From CAYVAP01 sp964343195 (GTDB taxonomy: Bacteria > Bacteroidota > Bacteroidia > J057): DNA of 13,174 bases. The position numbers were made by a program, and so were the translations under genes. The notes under the pieces were generated by a model. The model searched no databases, had not been told where the DNA came from, and saw nothing but the letters and a program-made list of their open reading frames with translations. The stretch is from assembly GCA_964343195.1 (NCBI GenBank), contig CAYFIR010000159.1, positions 1 through 13,174 on the forward strand. Reading direction: 5' to 3'. How positions within the stretch are numbered: position 1 is the first letter of the stretch; each line of letters opens with the position of its first letter. This document shows, piece by piece, positions 6,311 through 13,174 of the stretch.

Positions 6311-8386
6311 TCAATCCTTGATCCGCTGCCAAAGGCCATACAGCAGCAATGCTGCTCCCAAACTGACCGCTGAGAAAGCCACCCCAGACAGGACTTCCCC
6401 ATAAATCCAGTACCCCGTGGCAAAGAGGGCCCCGTAAATCGCCACGGTACCCAACACCATTGCCAGGATCTGCAGGGGCAGTTGTCCCCGCTCTGCATAG
6501 TCTTCAATGGGATTCCCATCTGCCTTGGCTTTCAACAACACATGGTCCCAACCTGGGCCTGAGGGTTTGATCCGCTCATAGAAACTCCGCAGCACTTCCT
6601 GCTTGTCCGGTGGTGTGAGGAAGGTAACGATGAGCCAACCTGCCGTCGTGATGCCCACGCCCAGCAGCAGGTTCGTAGCCGCAGAAAGCTCCACATCCAG
6701 GTTAGGGAGAATCAACTGCAACACGATGGCTACGACGAAGGAAATGATCATAGCGGATATTTCGCTCCAGGCATTGATCCGCCACCAAAACCAGCGCAGG
6801 ATGAAAATGAGGCCGGTTCCCGCACCGACCTGCAGGAGAATCTGAAAGCTCTGCAAGGCATCGGAGAGCAATAGCGCCATCAAGGCGGCGAATACCATCA
6901 GGCCAGCCGTAGTCCATCGGCCTATTCCGACCAGATCCTGATCGGTCGCGTCAGATTTCACGAATCGCTTGTAGGCATCGTGGGCCACATAGCTGGCCCC
7001 CCAGTTCAAATGGGTGGAGAGGGTGGACATCACCGCTGCCAGCAGGGAGGCCAGCATCAGCCCGATCAGGCCCGGAGGCAGGTAGCGCAGCATGGTCGGA
7101 TAGGCCAGGTCCTGCCCCAGTTTACTGAGACTAAGGGTAGGATTAGCAAGGTGTAGTGAGACTAATTGTTCAACTGCCAAAGGATCGGCCCAGGCAGTAG
7201 GATCATCAGGCTCGCTCCCTTTTTCGCGGGCCAGAAAAGCCAGAGAGGCAATTTCCGGGTGGTCGGGATATGAATTGAGCAGGTGCTGCAGGCGAGCATA
7301 GCCAGCCACCTTGCCTGTATCAGCAGCATTTTCTGCTTGATAATGTTCAATTGCAGCTCCGAGGTTGGCCAAATCTGTAGGAGCCACCTCTTCTTCCAAA
7401 AACTGTCTGGCTTCCTCCGAGACTACGACCTCATTGACCCGATCTTCCCGCAGGGTCAGTGGGAGCACCATGATCGAAGCCAGAGCAATCAGCAGCCAGG
7501 GCCAGGGACGCAGCGCATAGTGGGCAGCATTGTAAAAAAAGGTTGCTCCCACTGCGTGACCTTCATCTTTGGCGGCGAGCATCCGCTGGGCTACATATCC
7601 GCCACCTCCCGGCTCGGAGCCAGGATACCAGACACTCCACCATTGTACTGCAATGGGCAAAATCAGCAAGGTCAACCAGGCCTCGCGATCCTCCATCGAC
7701 GGCCAGAAAGAAAGCCTTGGTACGATATCAGGATGGGTCAGGATGGATTGAAGCCCTTGGACTTCAGGCAGGTCCAGAATGACAAACACGGCCCACACAG
7801 ATCCGATCATGGCCAGGATAAACTGGATAAAATCGGTCAGTAGTACGCCACGCAGTCCTCCAAAGGAACTATAAACCACGGTAATCAGCGAAATTCCCAG
7901 AACCGTCACCCACGGGTCCAGTCCCAGCATGGCTCCACCGATCTTGATCGCAGCCAGACATACGGTAGCCATGATCAGGATGTTGAAGACCACCCCAAGG
8001 TAGATGGCCCGAAAGCCCCTCAGAAAGGCCGCAGGCTTGCCGCCATAGCGGATTTCGTAAAACTCGAGATCAGTCAGCACTCCGGATCGACGCCACATTC
8101 GGGCGTACACAAAGACCGTTAGCATTCCGGTTAACAAAAAGGCCCACCAGGCCCAGTTGCCCGCGACGCCATCCTGTCGCACGATATTGGTCACAAGATT
8201 GGGCGTATCTGCGGAGAAGGTAGTTGCCACCATGGAAACTCCCAGCAGCCACCAGGGCATATTTCTACCAGAAAGAAAAAACTCTGAGGCACTCTTGCCG
8301 GCCTGCCGAGCCACACCCAATCCTATTATCAGGATCAGGATAAAATAGGTGCCAATAATGATCCAATCCAGGGAAGATAAGTGCAT
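6311..8386 (-). CDS. Sodium:solute symporter (SSS family) with large insert
   Basis: This is a 691-residue inner-membrane transporter of the SSS/SLC5 family, expected to move an organic solute with Na+; the substrate cannot be read from sequence. Typical elements are the first helix (DWIIIGTYFILILIIGLG), GKSASEFFLSGRNMPWW at 30-46, VATTFSADTPNLV at 53-65, SSFGGLRGVLLTDFIQF at 173-189, and PPGLIGLMLASLLAAVMST (437-455) running into HLNWGASY (459-466). I estimate 13-15 membrane segments. The odd part is residues ~311-427, an acidic, alanine-rich, helix-forming soluble stretch between the helix ending near 310 and the conserved PPGL motif, where relatives usually have a short loop. The frame is open throughout, so this is a real insert rather than a frameshift. 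The CATATG start at 8386 has no strong ribosome binding site. Confidence 0.93.
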   Translation of the reverse strand: MHLSSLDWIIIGTYFILILIIGLGVARQAGKSASEFFLSGRNMPWWLLGVSMVATTFSADTPNLVTNIVRQDGVAGNWAWWAFLLTGMLTVFVYARMWRRSGVLTDLEFYEIRYGGKPAAFLRGFRAIYLGVVFNILIMATVCLAAIKIGGAMLGLDPWVTVLGISLITVVYSSFGGLRGVLLTDFIQFILAMIGSVWAVFVILDLPEVQGLQSILTHPDIVPRLSFWPSMEDREAWLTLLILPIAVQWWSVWYPGSEPGGGGYVAQRMLAAKDEGHAVGATFFYNAAHYALRPWPWLLIALASIMVLPLTLREDRVNEVVVSEEARQFLEEEVAPTDLANLGAAIEHYQAENAADTGKVAGYARLQHLLNSYPDHPEIASLAFLAREKGSEPDDPTAWADPLAVEQLVSLHLANPTLSLSKLGQDLAYPTMLRYLPPGLIGLMLASLLAAVMSTLSTHLNWGASYVAHDAYKRFVKSDATDQDLVGIGRWTTAGLMVFAALMALLLSDALQSFQILLQVGAGTGLIFILRWFWWRINAWSEISAMIISFVVAIVLQLILPNLDVELSAATNLLLGVGITTAGWLIVTFLTPPDKQEVLRSFYERIKPSGPGWDHVLLKAKADGNPIEDYAERGQLPLQILAMVLGTVAIYGALFATGYWIYGEVLSGVAFSAVSLGAALLLYGLWQRIKD

Positions 8387-8641
8387 ATGTCGAAGTAGTT
8401 CGTAGTAGGTAGTCCGCAGTCAGGTAGTGGAGATCGTGAAAAATCCAGCATCCTTCCTCCTCCAAATCAATACACAATAATCATAAATTTCGAGGACTTT
8501 GAATTTAGGTAAAACCAGAGGGATTTTCCTAGTAGATTTTTCAAGATGCTTCAAATGGGACTTCCCTCCCCCAAATAGTGGGCGGCCTTGTAACACTCCA
8601 ACAACAGGCGAATCCCCTTCCTTCGACCATAGGGGCTCCTG
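8387..8641. other. Intergenic gap with degenerate 7-mer repeat
   Basis: This 255-bp gap lies between the metallophosphoesterase and the symporter, both on the minus strand. Just upstream of the symporter start is a period-7 series, GTAGTTC, GTAGTAG, GTAGTCC, GCAGTCA (8395-8422). It is related to the heptamer arrays at the window start and at 6219-6297. I saw no convincing terminator or promoter and no small gene. Confidence 0.6.
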
Positions 8642-9547
8642 TCAATACCCATGCACCAGGTAGCGGTTTTCCACCCGACCGTCGTCGTACAGATCCAGGA
8701 TGGCAAAACCAGGTGGGGTTTGCTTGTAATAATACTTACCTGCGGAGTGCTCGTCGCCTTCGCCCCACCAAAATCCGCTCATCGCTCCATTGAGAAAGTA
8801 TTCCACCCCATTGTAGGTCAGGCGCTCCAGCAGGTGCATGTGCCCGCTGATACAGGCGCGGATGTTGGGATGCTGGTAAAAGAGCGTCAGCAACTCTTTG
8901 TAATCGGTGTGCATACCGCCCTCCCATTGACAAATCGCCGAAAAAATCGGGTAGTGGCTCATGATGAGGACGTGCTTCTGACGATCCACCGAGGCGAGGT
9001 CTTCTTTCAACCAGTTCATCTGTTCCTCTCCCAGCGATCCGGCAGGCGAATGGTTGCTGTCCAGCACGATGAAGTGCCAGTTGCGCTCTTCGAAGCTGTA
9101 GTAATGGTGCGGAATGCCCAGTTGGCCAACGGCGTAGGGCTTGCCGTACATCGGGTCCGATTTATCGGGTGCGGCCCACCACATGTCGTGATTGCCCAGG
9201 CAGCTGTACATTGCATAGCCCTTGAGTGGTCCCTGACCTGCGTGCCAGAGGGTCCACAACTCGTGAACCCGCTCGCGGGTGATGTCGCCATAGTCCACCG
9301 CCATGACGGTGTCGCCTCCATTGAGGACAAAATCGATGTCCTGATCCACGACAAGGTCCAGGCATTGGGCAAAACGCTCCGGTGCGCCATTGGAGGGCGT
9401 CAGATGGACGTCGGTGATATGGGCCAGCCGGAGGGCCAGTCCTTTGGGACGTTGGTTGGGACCAGAGGCAGCCTCCAACACAGGAATGCCGCCCATCAGG
9501 CCAGCTCCCAGTACTGCGCCGCGTTGTATAAGTTCTCTTCGGTTCAT
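8642..9547 (-). CDS. Secreted calcineurin-like metallophosphoesterase (Tat signal)
   Basis: This is a 301-residue metallophosphoesterase with a two-metal active site. The five family motifs are in order: DVH at 46-48, GGD at 77-79, GNHD at 118-121, SHYP with H198, and GHMH at 235-238. The N-terminus MNRRELIQRGAVLGAGLMGG has a twin arginine followed by a hydrophobic stretch and an alanine-rich end. This suggests export of the folded enzyme by the Tat pathway, in keeping with metal loading in the cytoplasm. The substrate is unknown; relatives hydrolyse phosphomono- or diesters, cyclic nucleotides among them. It is upstream of the symporter in the same direction, but the 255-bp gap makes co-transcription uncertain. 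Confidence 0.92.
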   Translation of the reverse strand: MNRRELIQRGAVLGAGLMGGIPVLEAASGPNQRPKGLALRLAHITDVHLTPSNGAPERFAQCLDLVVDQDIDFVLNGGDTVMAVDYGDITRERVHELWTLWHAGQGPLKGYAMYSCLGNHDMWWAAPDKSDPMYGKPYAVGQLGIPHHYYSFEERNWHFIVLDSNHSPAGSLGEEQMNWLKEDLASVDRQKHVLIMSHYPIFSAICQWEGGMHTDYKELLTLFYQHPNIRACISGHMHLLERLTYNGVEYFLNGAMSGFWWGEGDEHSAGKYYYKQTPPGFAILDLYDDGRVENRYLVHGY

Positions 9548-9810
9548 GGGGATGATTTTGCGGTAAAATTTTGGGAGATTTGCCTAGAGAACTTTATCCC
9601 AACATGAAGGGGGGATTATTTTTCCCATTTCGACCAAACAACAACTCCGCCCATGCCCCCAGACACTCCACCGATCTAACCACAAAGGGCACAGAGGATT
9701 GCGCAAAAGACTTCAGAGAAGAATGCCAAGAAATAGAAGGAATAAATGCCCATCAAAACCGACACAAAATACTAACCATCAGCACCTTACGTCACGAATG
9801 TGTAGCAATT

Positions 9811-9829
9811 GCATACTCCTAGACAAAAA
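9811..9829. repeat. 19-base repeat, copy 1
   Basis: GCATACTCCTAGACAAAAA occurs exactly here and again at 13119-13137 in the same orientation. An exact 19-mer in 13 kb is not expected by chance, so this is a dispersed repeat of unknown nature. Confidence 0.85.
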
Positions 9830-9846
9830 CAAAGCTAACGGTTTCC

Positions 9847-9947
9847 TTCCGATAAACCGGGATCTGGAATTTGTGCTCTTGACCCTATTCTTAGCGGACT
9901 TTGCGACCTCCTTTGCGTTCTTCCGATGAACCGGAATCTAGGATTTG
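9847..9947. repeat. Pair of 27-bp direct repeats
   Basis: The segments 9847-9873 and 9921-9947 (both starting TTCCGAT and ending ATTTG) match at 23 of 27 positions, and all four differences are transitions. They are 74 bp apart. Each contains a CCGAT(A/G)AACCGG core. Confidence 0.8.
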
Positions 9948-10033
9948 CGGTTAAAATAGGTGGTTCGCAAATAAAAATGTCCAACAGCATGTAGCAATCG
10001 CAGTATAAACTCACCCATTACAATAAATTATCC

Positions 10034-10813
10034 ATGCAGATACGCGAAATAGCCGATGCCCTGGAAGTCTGGGCTCCTCCACCCGTCGCCGAAAGCTACG
10101 ACAATGTGGGCCTGCTGACCGGACATCCCAATACCAAAGCCACCGGGGTACTCATCAACCTCGATGCAACAGAAGATGTCGTCGATGAAGCCATCGAAAA
10201 AGGGCTCAACATGATCGTGGCTCACCATCCCATCTGGTTTACTGGTCGAAAACGCCTCAATGGCGAGGACTACGTTTCCCGCACCATCATCAAGGCCATC
10301 AAACATGACATAGCTCTCTATGCCTGCCACACCAACCTCGACAACGTACGCGACGGAGTCAACCACAAGATTGCCGAAAAACTGGGCCTTCGGGACACCT
10401 CCTTTCTCCGACCTAAAGCAAATCCTGAGTACGGCTCCGGGCTTTTGGGCACCCTCCCTGCCCCCCTGGAGAAGGAGCAGTTTTTGACCCTGGTAAAGGA
10501 AACTTTTCATTGTGGGGGCATCCGATATTCCGATGCACCTTTGGAACACATCCAACAGGTAGCAGTCTGTGGCGGCTCCGGCAGTTTCCTGACAGCTGAC
10601 GCTTTGGCAGCCGGAGCTGACGCTTTGGTCACAGCTGACATCACCTACCATAAGTTTTTCGATCACGAAAACCGCCTGTTATTGCTTGATATCGGCCATT
10701 ACGAGTCCGAGCAGTTCACTTCTGAGTTGCTGGCTGGATTTTTGTCAGAAAAATTTGCTAATTTCGCGGTTCATTTATCGGAAGTCTATACCAACCCCGT
10801 CCGGTACTTCTGA
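10034..10813 (+). CDS. Nif3-like dinuclear metal centre protein
   Basis: This is a 259-residue protein of the Nif3/YbgI/DUF34 family, toroidal hexamers with a two-metal site, also named GTP cyclohydrolase 1 type 2-like; the true physiological role is not settled. Metal ligands by alignment are H64 and H65 (AHHP), D103 (HTNLD), and H222 and E226 (GHYESE). Other landmarks are ESYDNVGLLTG (20-30), VAVCGGSGSF (176-185), TADITYHKFFD (200-210) and the usual NPVRYF end. Many Bacteroidota homologues are ~365 residues long with a PII-like domain inserted in the middle. This one goes directly from the KLGL region to GSGLLGTL and so has the short E. coli-like form. The zinc-ribbon gene follows after 29 bp, a pairing seen in other bacteria. 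Confidence 0.94.
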   Translation: MQIREIADALEVWAPPPVAESYDNVGLLTGHPNTKATGVLINLDATEDVVDEAIEKGLNMIVAHHPIWFTGRKRLNGEDYVSRTIIKAIKHDIALYACHTNLDNVRDGVNHKIAEKLGLRDTSFLRPKANPEYGSGLLGTLPAPLEKEQFLTLVKETFHCGGIRYSDAPLEHIQQVAVCGGSGSFLTADALAAGADALVTADITYHKFFDHENRLLLLDIGHYESEQFTSELLAGFLSEKFANFAVHLSEVYTNPVRYF

Positions 10814-10842
10814 GCCCCCGTGACAGATACCTATATAACAAT

Positions 10843-11604
10843 ATGGAAAGAAATCCAGTAGCCGAAAGATTGCACTCCCTCACGATGCTTCAGGTGTTGG
10901 ATTCCAAGCTTGACGAAATCTACCGCCTGCGTGGTAGCCTGCCTGAAGAGGTAAGCGACCTCGAGGACGACCTCGAAGGCCTGGAAACCCGGAAGCAGCG
11001 CATCGAAGACGAGATCAAGCGCCTCAATGATGACATCGCCCAGCGCAAAGTGAAAATCCAGGAGTTTGGTGCTCAGATCAAAAAGTATGAAGAGCAGCAG
11101 ATGAATGTGAAGAACAACCGGGAGTACGAGGCACTGCGGAAAGAGATCGAGTATGCCAACCTGGAGATCCTGACCTCTGAGAAGAAAATCCGCCAGTTTG
11201 GGGAGCAGATTGAGCAGAAGGAAGAGCTGTTGGTGAAGACCACTGCTCAGGTGGATGACAAGAAGAAAGAGCTGGAAGACAAGCAGAAGGAGCTCGAGGT
11301 TATCATTGAGGATACCAAGCAGGAAGAAAAGCACCTGAAGGACAGGATTGATAAGGCAGAGGAAGGAATCGAGAAGCGAATTCTCCAGGGATACCGCAAG
11401 GTTCGCAGCAACATGCGCAATGGCCTGGCCGTGGTGACCACCGACCGTAACGCTTGTGGCGGTTGTTTCTCCATCATTCCTCCACAGGTACACATCGAGC
11501 TGAACCAGCGCCGCCGCCTGATCCACTGCGAGAACTGTGGCCGTATCCTGGTTGACGATGGTTTCTTTGACGAAGTAAAAGAGGAAATCAGCGAGAAGGC
11601 GTAA
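10843..11604 (+). CDS. Coiled-coil zinc-ribbon protein (CT398/DUF164-like)
   Basis: This is a 253-residue cytoplasmic protein with a long antiparallel coiled-coil hairpin (about 15-190, rich in E, K and Q) and a C-terminal C4 zinc ribbon. The metal ligands are CGGC (205-208) and CENC (229-232). The family motif VKNNREYEALRKEI is at 89-102, and RRLIHCENCGRIL is close to the family signature. Relatives include chlamydial CT398/CdsZ and mycobacterial Rv2229c, the latter also beside a Nif3-family gene. Function is unsettled; roles in secretion-factor or nucleic-acid binding have been suggested. The 29-bp gap to the Nif3-like gene and the terminator-like hairpin after it suggest a two-gene operon. 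Confidence 0.92.
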   Translation: MERNPVAERLHSLTMLQVLDSKLDEIYRLRGSLPEEVSDLEDDLEGLETRKQRIEDEIKRLNDDIAQRKVKIQEFGAQIKKYEEQQMNVKNNREYEALRKEIEYANLEILTSEKKIRQFGEQIEQKEELLVKTTAQVDDKKKELEDKQKELEVIIEDTKQEEKHLKDRIDKAEEGIEKRILQGYRKVRSNMRNGLAVVTTDRNACGGCFSIIPPQVHIELNQRRRLIHCENCGRILVDDGFFDEVKEEISEKA

Positions 11605-11698
11605 GGGAGTTTGGCGGTATAGGGAATACGGTATAAGTCTGTTGCACAGATTTCCTCCGGCCCCAAGTCTCTTACACACCTTTCTAAGAAATAGTTGA

Positions 11699-11741
11699 AA
11701 CACCCCACTGAAGTAGATCCGGTGGGGTGTTGTTGATTTTT
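11699..11741 (+). terminator. Probable intrinsic terminator of the nif3-like operon
   Basis: A 10-bp GC-rich stem AACACCCCAC/GTGGGGTGTT (11699-11708 with 11722-11731) encloses a 13-base loop. It is followed by GTTGATTTTTG, a moderately T-rich tail. It begins about 95 bp after the stop of the zinc-ribbon gene and is the best terminator candidate in the window. Confidence 0.7.
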
Positions 11742-11759
11742 GCTAAGCCATGTTGGGTT

Positions 11760-12143
11760 GATCGACGTCTCCCGAACGTCGATCCCGCATAGTATTCGGG
11801 ACTCTGATCCCGAGAGGGTACAAAGGTCGGGATTACGCCTCACCCCAGCGCACAGCCACGAAATCCCTCCCAGCCGTAGCGGGCGAAGCCTCCCCATTGA
11901 AGCTGATCGACGTCTCCTGAACGTCGATCCCGCATAGTCTTCGGGACTCCGATCCCGCGATGGCACAAAAGGTCGGGATTACGCCTCACCCCAGCGCACA
12001 GCCACGAAATCCCTCCCAGCCGTAGCGGGCGAAGCCTCCCCATTGAAGCTGATCGACGTCTCCTGAACGTCGATCCCGCATAGTATTCGGGACTCTGATC
12101 CCGCGATGGCACAAAGGGTCGGGATTACACATCACCCCAGCCC
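11760..12143. repeat. 146-bp-period tandem array, left block
   Basis: Repeated units of 145-146 bp begin at GATCGACGT (11760, 11905, 12051), and GGTCGGGATTAC recurs at 11825, 11971 and 12117. Each unit carries a hairpin GATCGACGT/ACGTCGATC with a 7-base loop and a second hairpin CGGGA/TCCCG. A conserved segment ends, read on the minus strand, in DFVAVRWGEA then stop. Units 1 and 2 are almost identical. Unit 3 is cut at the end of the nuclease gene, supplying its last codons. Because 146 is not a multiple of three, open frames crossing the array are artefacts. Confidence 0.92.
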
Positions 12144-12713
12144 CGGCACCAGGCGATACAACTCAGCCAGGCCGATTTCACAGCCCAAAGACCGCAGTTT
12201 CAGCTTCCCATCCAGTCCCTTTACCACCCTGGTTTCCCAGACATCCTCCTCTGTTCGGTATGATATGTCCACCATTACATCGTCCTGGCTGATCAGCAGG
12301 TACTCTTGCAGGGAAGGCAGGCGGCGATAATTGTAAAACCTGGAGCCTCGATCAAAGGCCTCATTGCTATGGGACAGCACCTCTACAATCAGAATGGGAT
12401 TGGTCAGGGCATTGCCATCTTTGGAACTGTACACTGGCTCTTCGCAACCAACAGAGGCATCAGGGTAGTATGTACGATTTACGGATTCGATGCGCACTTT
12501 GAGGTCACTGTTATACACACGGCAAGAGCCCCCTTTTTTTCTCAAGGCAAGATTCAGTTCTGTAACCACATTTGCCCCCAATTGGCTGTGCGCAGGAGTC
12601 CCCCCCGCCATGGCCACGATGAAGCCGTCATGGTATTCATACTTCGTATCCGATTCGGCCTCCAAGGCCAGGTACGTTTCGTAGGTCTGATTGGCCAGTG
12701 CTTGTTCTCCCAT
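12132..12713 (-). CDS. Uma2-family PD-(D/E)XK nuclease-like protein
   Basis: This is a 193-residue protein of the Uma2/DUF820 family, within the PD-(D/E)XK nuclease superfamily; function is largely unknown. Family landmarks are YETYLALEAESDTKYEYHDG, AMAGGTPAHS followed by QLGANVVTELN, DLKVRIES, YYPDASV (with the likely metal-binding aspartate), NPILIVEVLSHS (with the glutamate), DRGSRFYNYRRLPSLQEYLL and a C-terminal strand region. I chose the ATG at 12713 because the family similarity starts there. The longer frame reaching 12938 reads through repeat sequence. The last codons and the stop coincide with the edge of a 146-bp repeat unit, and another unit begins 84 bp upstream of the ATG, so the gene sits as a cassette within the array. 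Such genes are often multicopy and mobile-looking in bacteria. Confidence 0.88.
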   Translation of the reverse strand: MGEQALANQTYETYLALEAESDTKYEYHDGFIVAMAGGTPAHSQLGANVVTELNLALRKKGGSCRVYNSDLKVRIESVNRTYYPDASVGCEEPVYSSKDGNALTNPILIVEVLSHSNEAFDRGSRFYNYRRLPSLQEYLLISQDDVMVDISYRTEEDVWETRVVKGLDGKLKLRSLGCEIGLAELYRLVPGLG

Positions 12714-12796
12714 GATCTTTGGTTTGTCCTTCAAGATACGGATTGGGGGCAAGTATAACCAAAGGACAGAGCATTCATGTTGAGGCTGACCGCAAT

Positions 12797-13016
12797 GGTC
12801 GGGATTACGCCTCACCCCAGCACGCAGCCACGAAATCCCTCCCAGCATAGGGGGGCAGCCTCCCCATTGAAGCTGATCGACGTCTCCTGAACGCCGATCC
12901 CGCATAGTCCTCGGGACTCCGGTCCCGAGAGGGCACAATGGTCTGGATTACGCCTCACCCCAGCGCACCGCCACGAAATCCCGCCCAGCATAGGGGTACT
13001 TCACCCGTCCGGGTAT
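12797..13016. repeat. 146-bp-period tandem array, right block
   Basis: One complete unit starts at GGTCGGGATTAC (12797), with its GATCGACGT hairpin at 12875. A partial unit starts at GGTCTGGATTAC (12940) and runs to about 13016. Both are in the same orientation as the left block. Divergence is greater than in the left block. The second hairpin here is a longer TCGGGAC/GTCCCGA stem. On the minus strand the final unit reads VKYPYAGRDFVAVRWGEA followed by a stop. Confidence 0.88.
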
Positions 13017-13174
13017 TTAGGGGGCCTTTACAACAGTCCGGCGATAGCTGTGGGACAACATCAATCCAAGCTGTCAAAAATAACACCCCTTTGTCTACCC
13101 TCAGAAACAGACCCGAAAGCATACTCCTAGACAAAAAAAGAAAAAGTAGCGAAGAGCGGTCTATTTTAGAGTGA
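13017..13174. other. Non-coding window end
   Basis: No supported gene is present in this stretch; the plus-strand frame reaching the edge begins inside the repeat and has no recognisable content. It contains the second copy of the 19-base repeat (13119-13137), followed by an A-rich tract. Whatever lies beyond may explain this segment. Confidence 0.5.
13119..13137. repeat. 19-base repeat, copy 2
   Basis: This is an exact copy of the sequence at 9811-9829 in the same orientation. Flanks differ apart from being A-rich to the right. Confidence 0.85.

Larger units (their letters stand above)
9548..10033. other. Repeat-rich non-coding region
   Basis: This is 486 bp between divergent genes, with no coding frame I trust. 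It contains ACCACAAAGGGCACAGAGG (9680-9698) and, inverted, TTTGCGACCTCCTTTGCG (9900-9917), which look like the common CGCAAAGG-type intergenic repeats. It also holds a 27-bp imperfect direct repeat (9847-9873 and 9921-9947). A 19-base sequence at 9811-9829 recurs exactly at 13119-13137. The near-copies TGTAGCAATTGCA (9801-9813) and TGTAGCAATCGCA (9990-10002) are also present. Promoters for both flanking genes should lie here, but I could not identify them. Confidence 0.65.

Noticed and set aside
8651..9607. 318-codon plus-strand open frame over the metallophosphoesterase
   Set aside because: The opposite strand has all five metallophosphoesterase motifs and a signal peptide; this frame is its shadow.
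9571..9929. Plus-strand short frames upstream of the nif3-like gene
   Set aside because: They have low-complexity composition over dispersed repeats and no family resemblance.
10831..11703. 290-codon minus-strand frame with leucine-rich content
   Set aside because: Leucine-rich runs arise as antisense of the glutamate/lysine-rich coiled coil of the zinc-ribbon protein.
11247..12112. Arginine-rich minus-strand frames across the 146-bp array
   Set aside because: They are created by repeat sequence whose period is not a multiple of three; no protein family is visible.
12714..12938. Upstream extension of the Uma2 frame to an ATG at 12938
   Set aside because: The extra 75 codons translate repeat sequence; family similarity begins at the ATG at 12713.

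Overview
The window most resembles the chromosome of a Gram-negative Bacteroidota bacterium, probably Saprospiria (Lewinella-like). This is inferred, not proven. The grounds are a LolA outer-membrane lipoprotein carrier, secreted proteins ending in the Bacteroidota tail-fibre/endosialidase-chaperone type C-terminus, genes lacking clear Shine-Dalgarno sequences, and long intergenic regions full of short repeats and hairpins.

Layout. (1) 1-347: a perfect heptanucleotide array, then three ~85-bp tandem units that each carry two hairpins. (2) 402-2631, plus strand: a RavA-type MoxR AAA+ ATPase and 3-hydroxyanthranilate 3,4-dioxygenase. (3) 2575-4933, minus strand: two paralogous lipoproteins with near-identical 5' ends and diverged bodies. 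They alternate with three remnants of a larger secreted protein: an N-terminal piece, a signal peptide joined to the last codons, and a C-terminal piece. I read this as a repeated lipoprotein-plus-large-protein cassette whose large partner has decayed. (4) 4934-5461: non-coding, with palindromes and a predicted three-way junction. (5) 5462-9547, minus strand: LolA, a sodium:solute symporter with an unusual ~115-residue insert, and a secreted Tat-type metallophosphoesterase. (6) 9548-10033: non-coding, repeat-rich. (7) 10034-11604, plus strand: a likely operon of a Nif3-family dinuclear-metal protein and a coiled-coil zinc-ribbon (CT398/DUF164-like) protein, followed by a probable intrinsic terminator. 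(8) 11760-13016: a 146-bp-period tandem array of hairpin-bearing units into which a Uma2-type PD-(D/E)XK nuclease gene is neatly embedded. (9) 13017-13174: non-coding, including a 19-base exact copy of a sequence near 9811.

Most protein-coding genes are housekeeping. No defence island, CRISPR array, tRNA, rRNA or complete transposase gene was seen. The unusual content is the decaying paralog cassette region, the structured repeats, and the Uma2 gene sitting between units of a tandem array.
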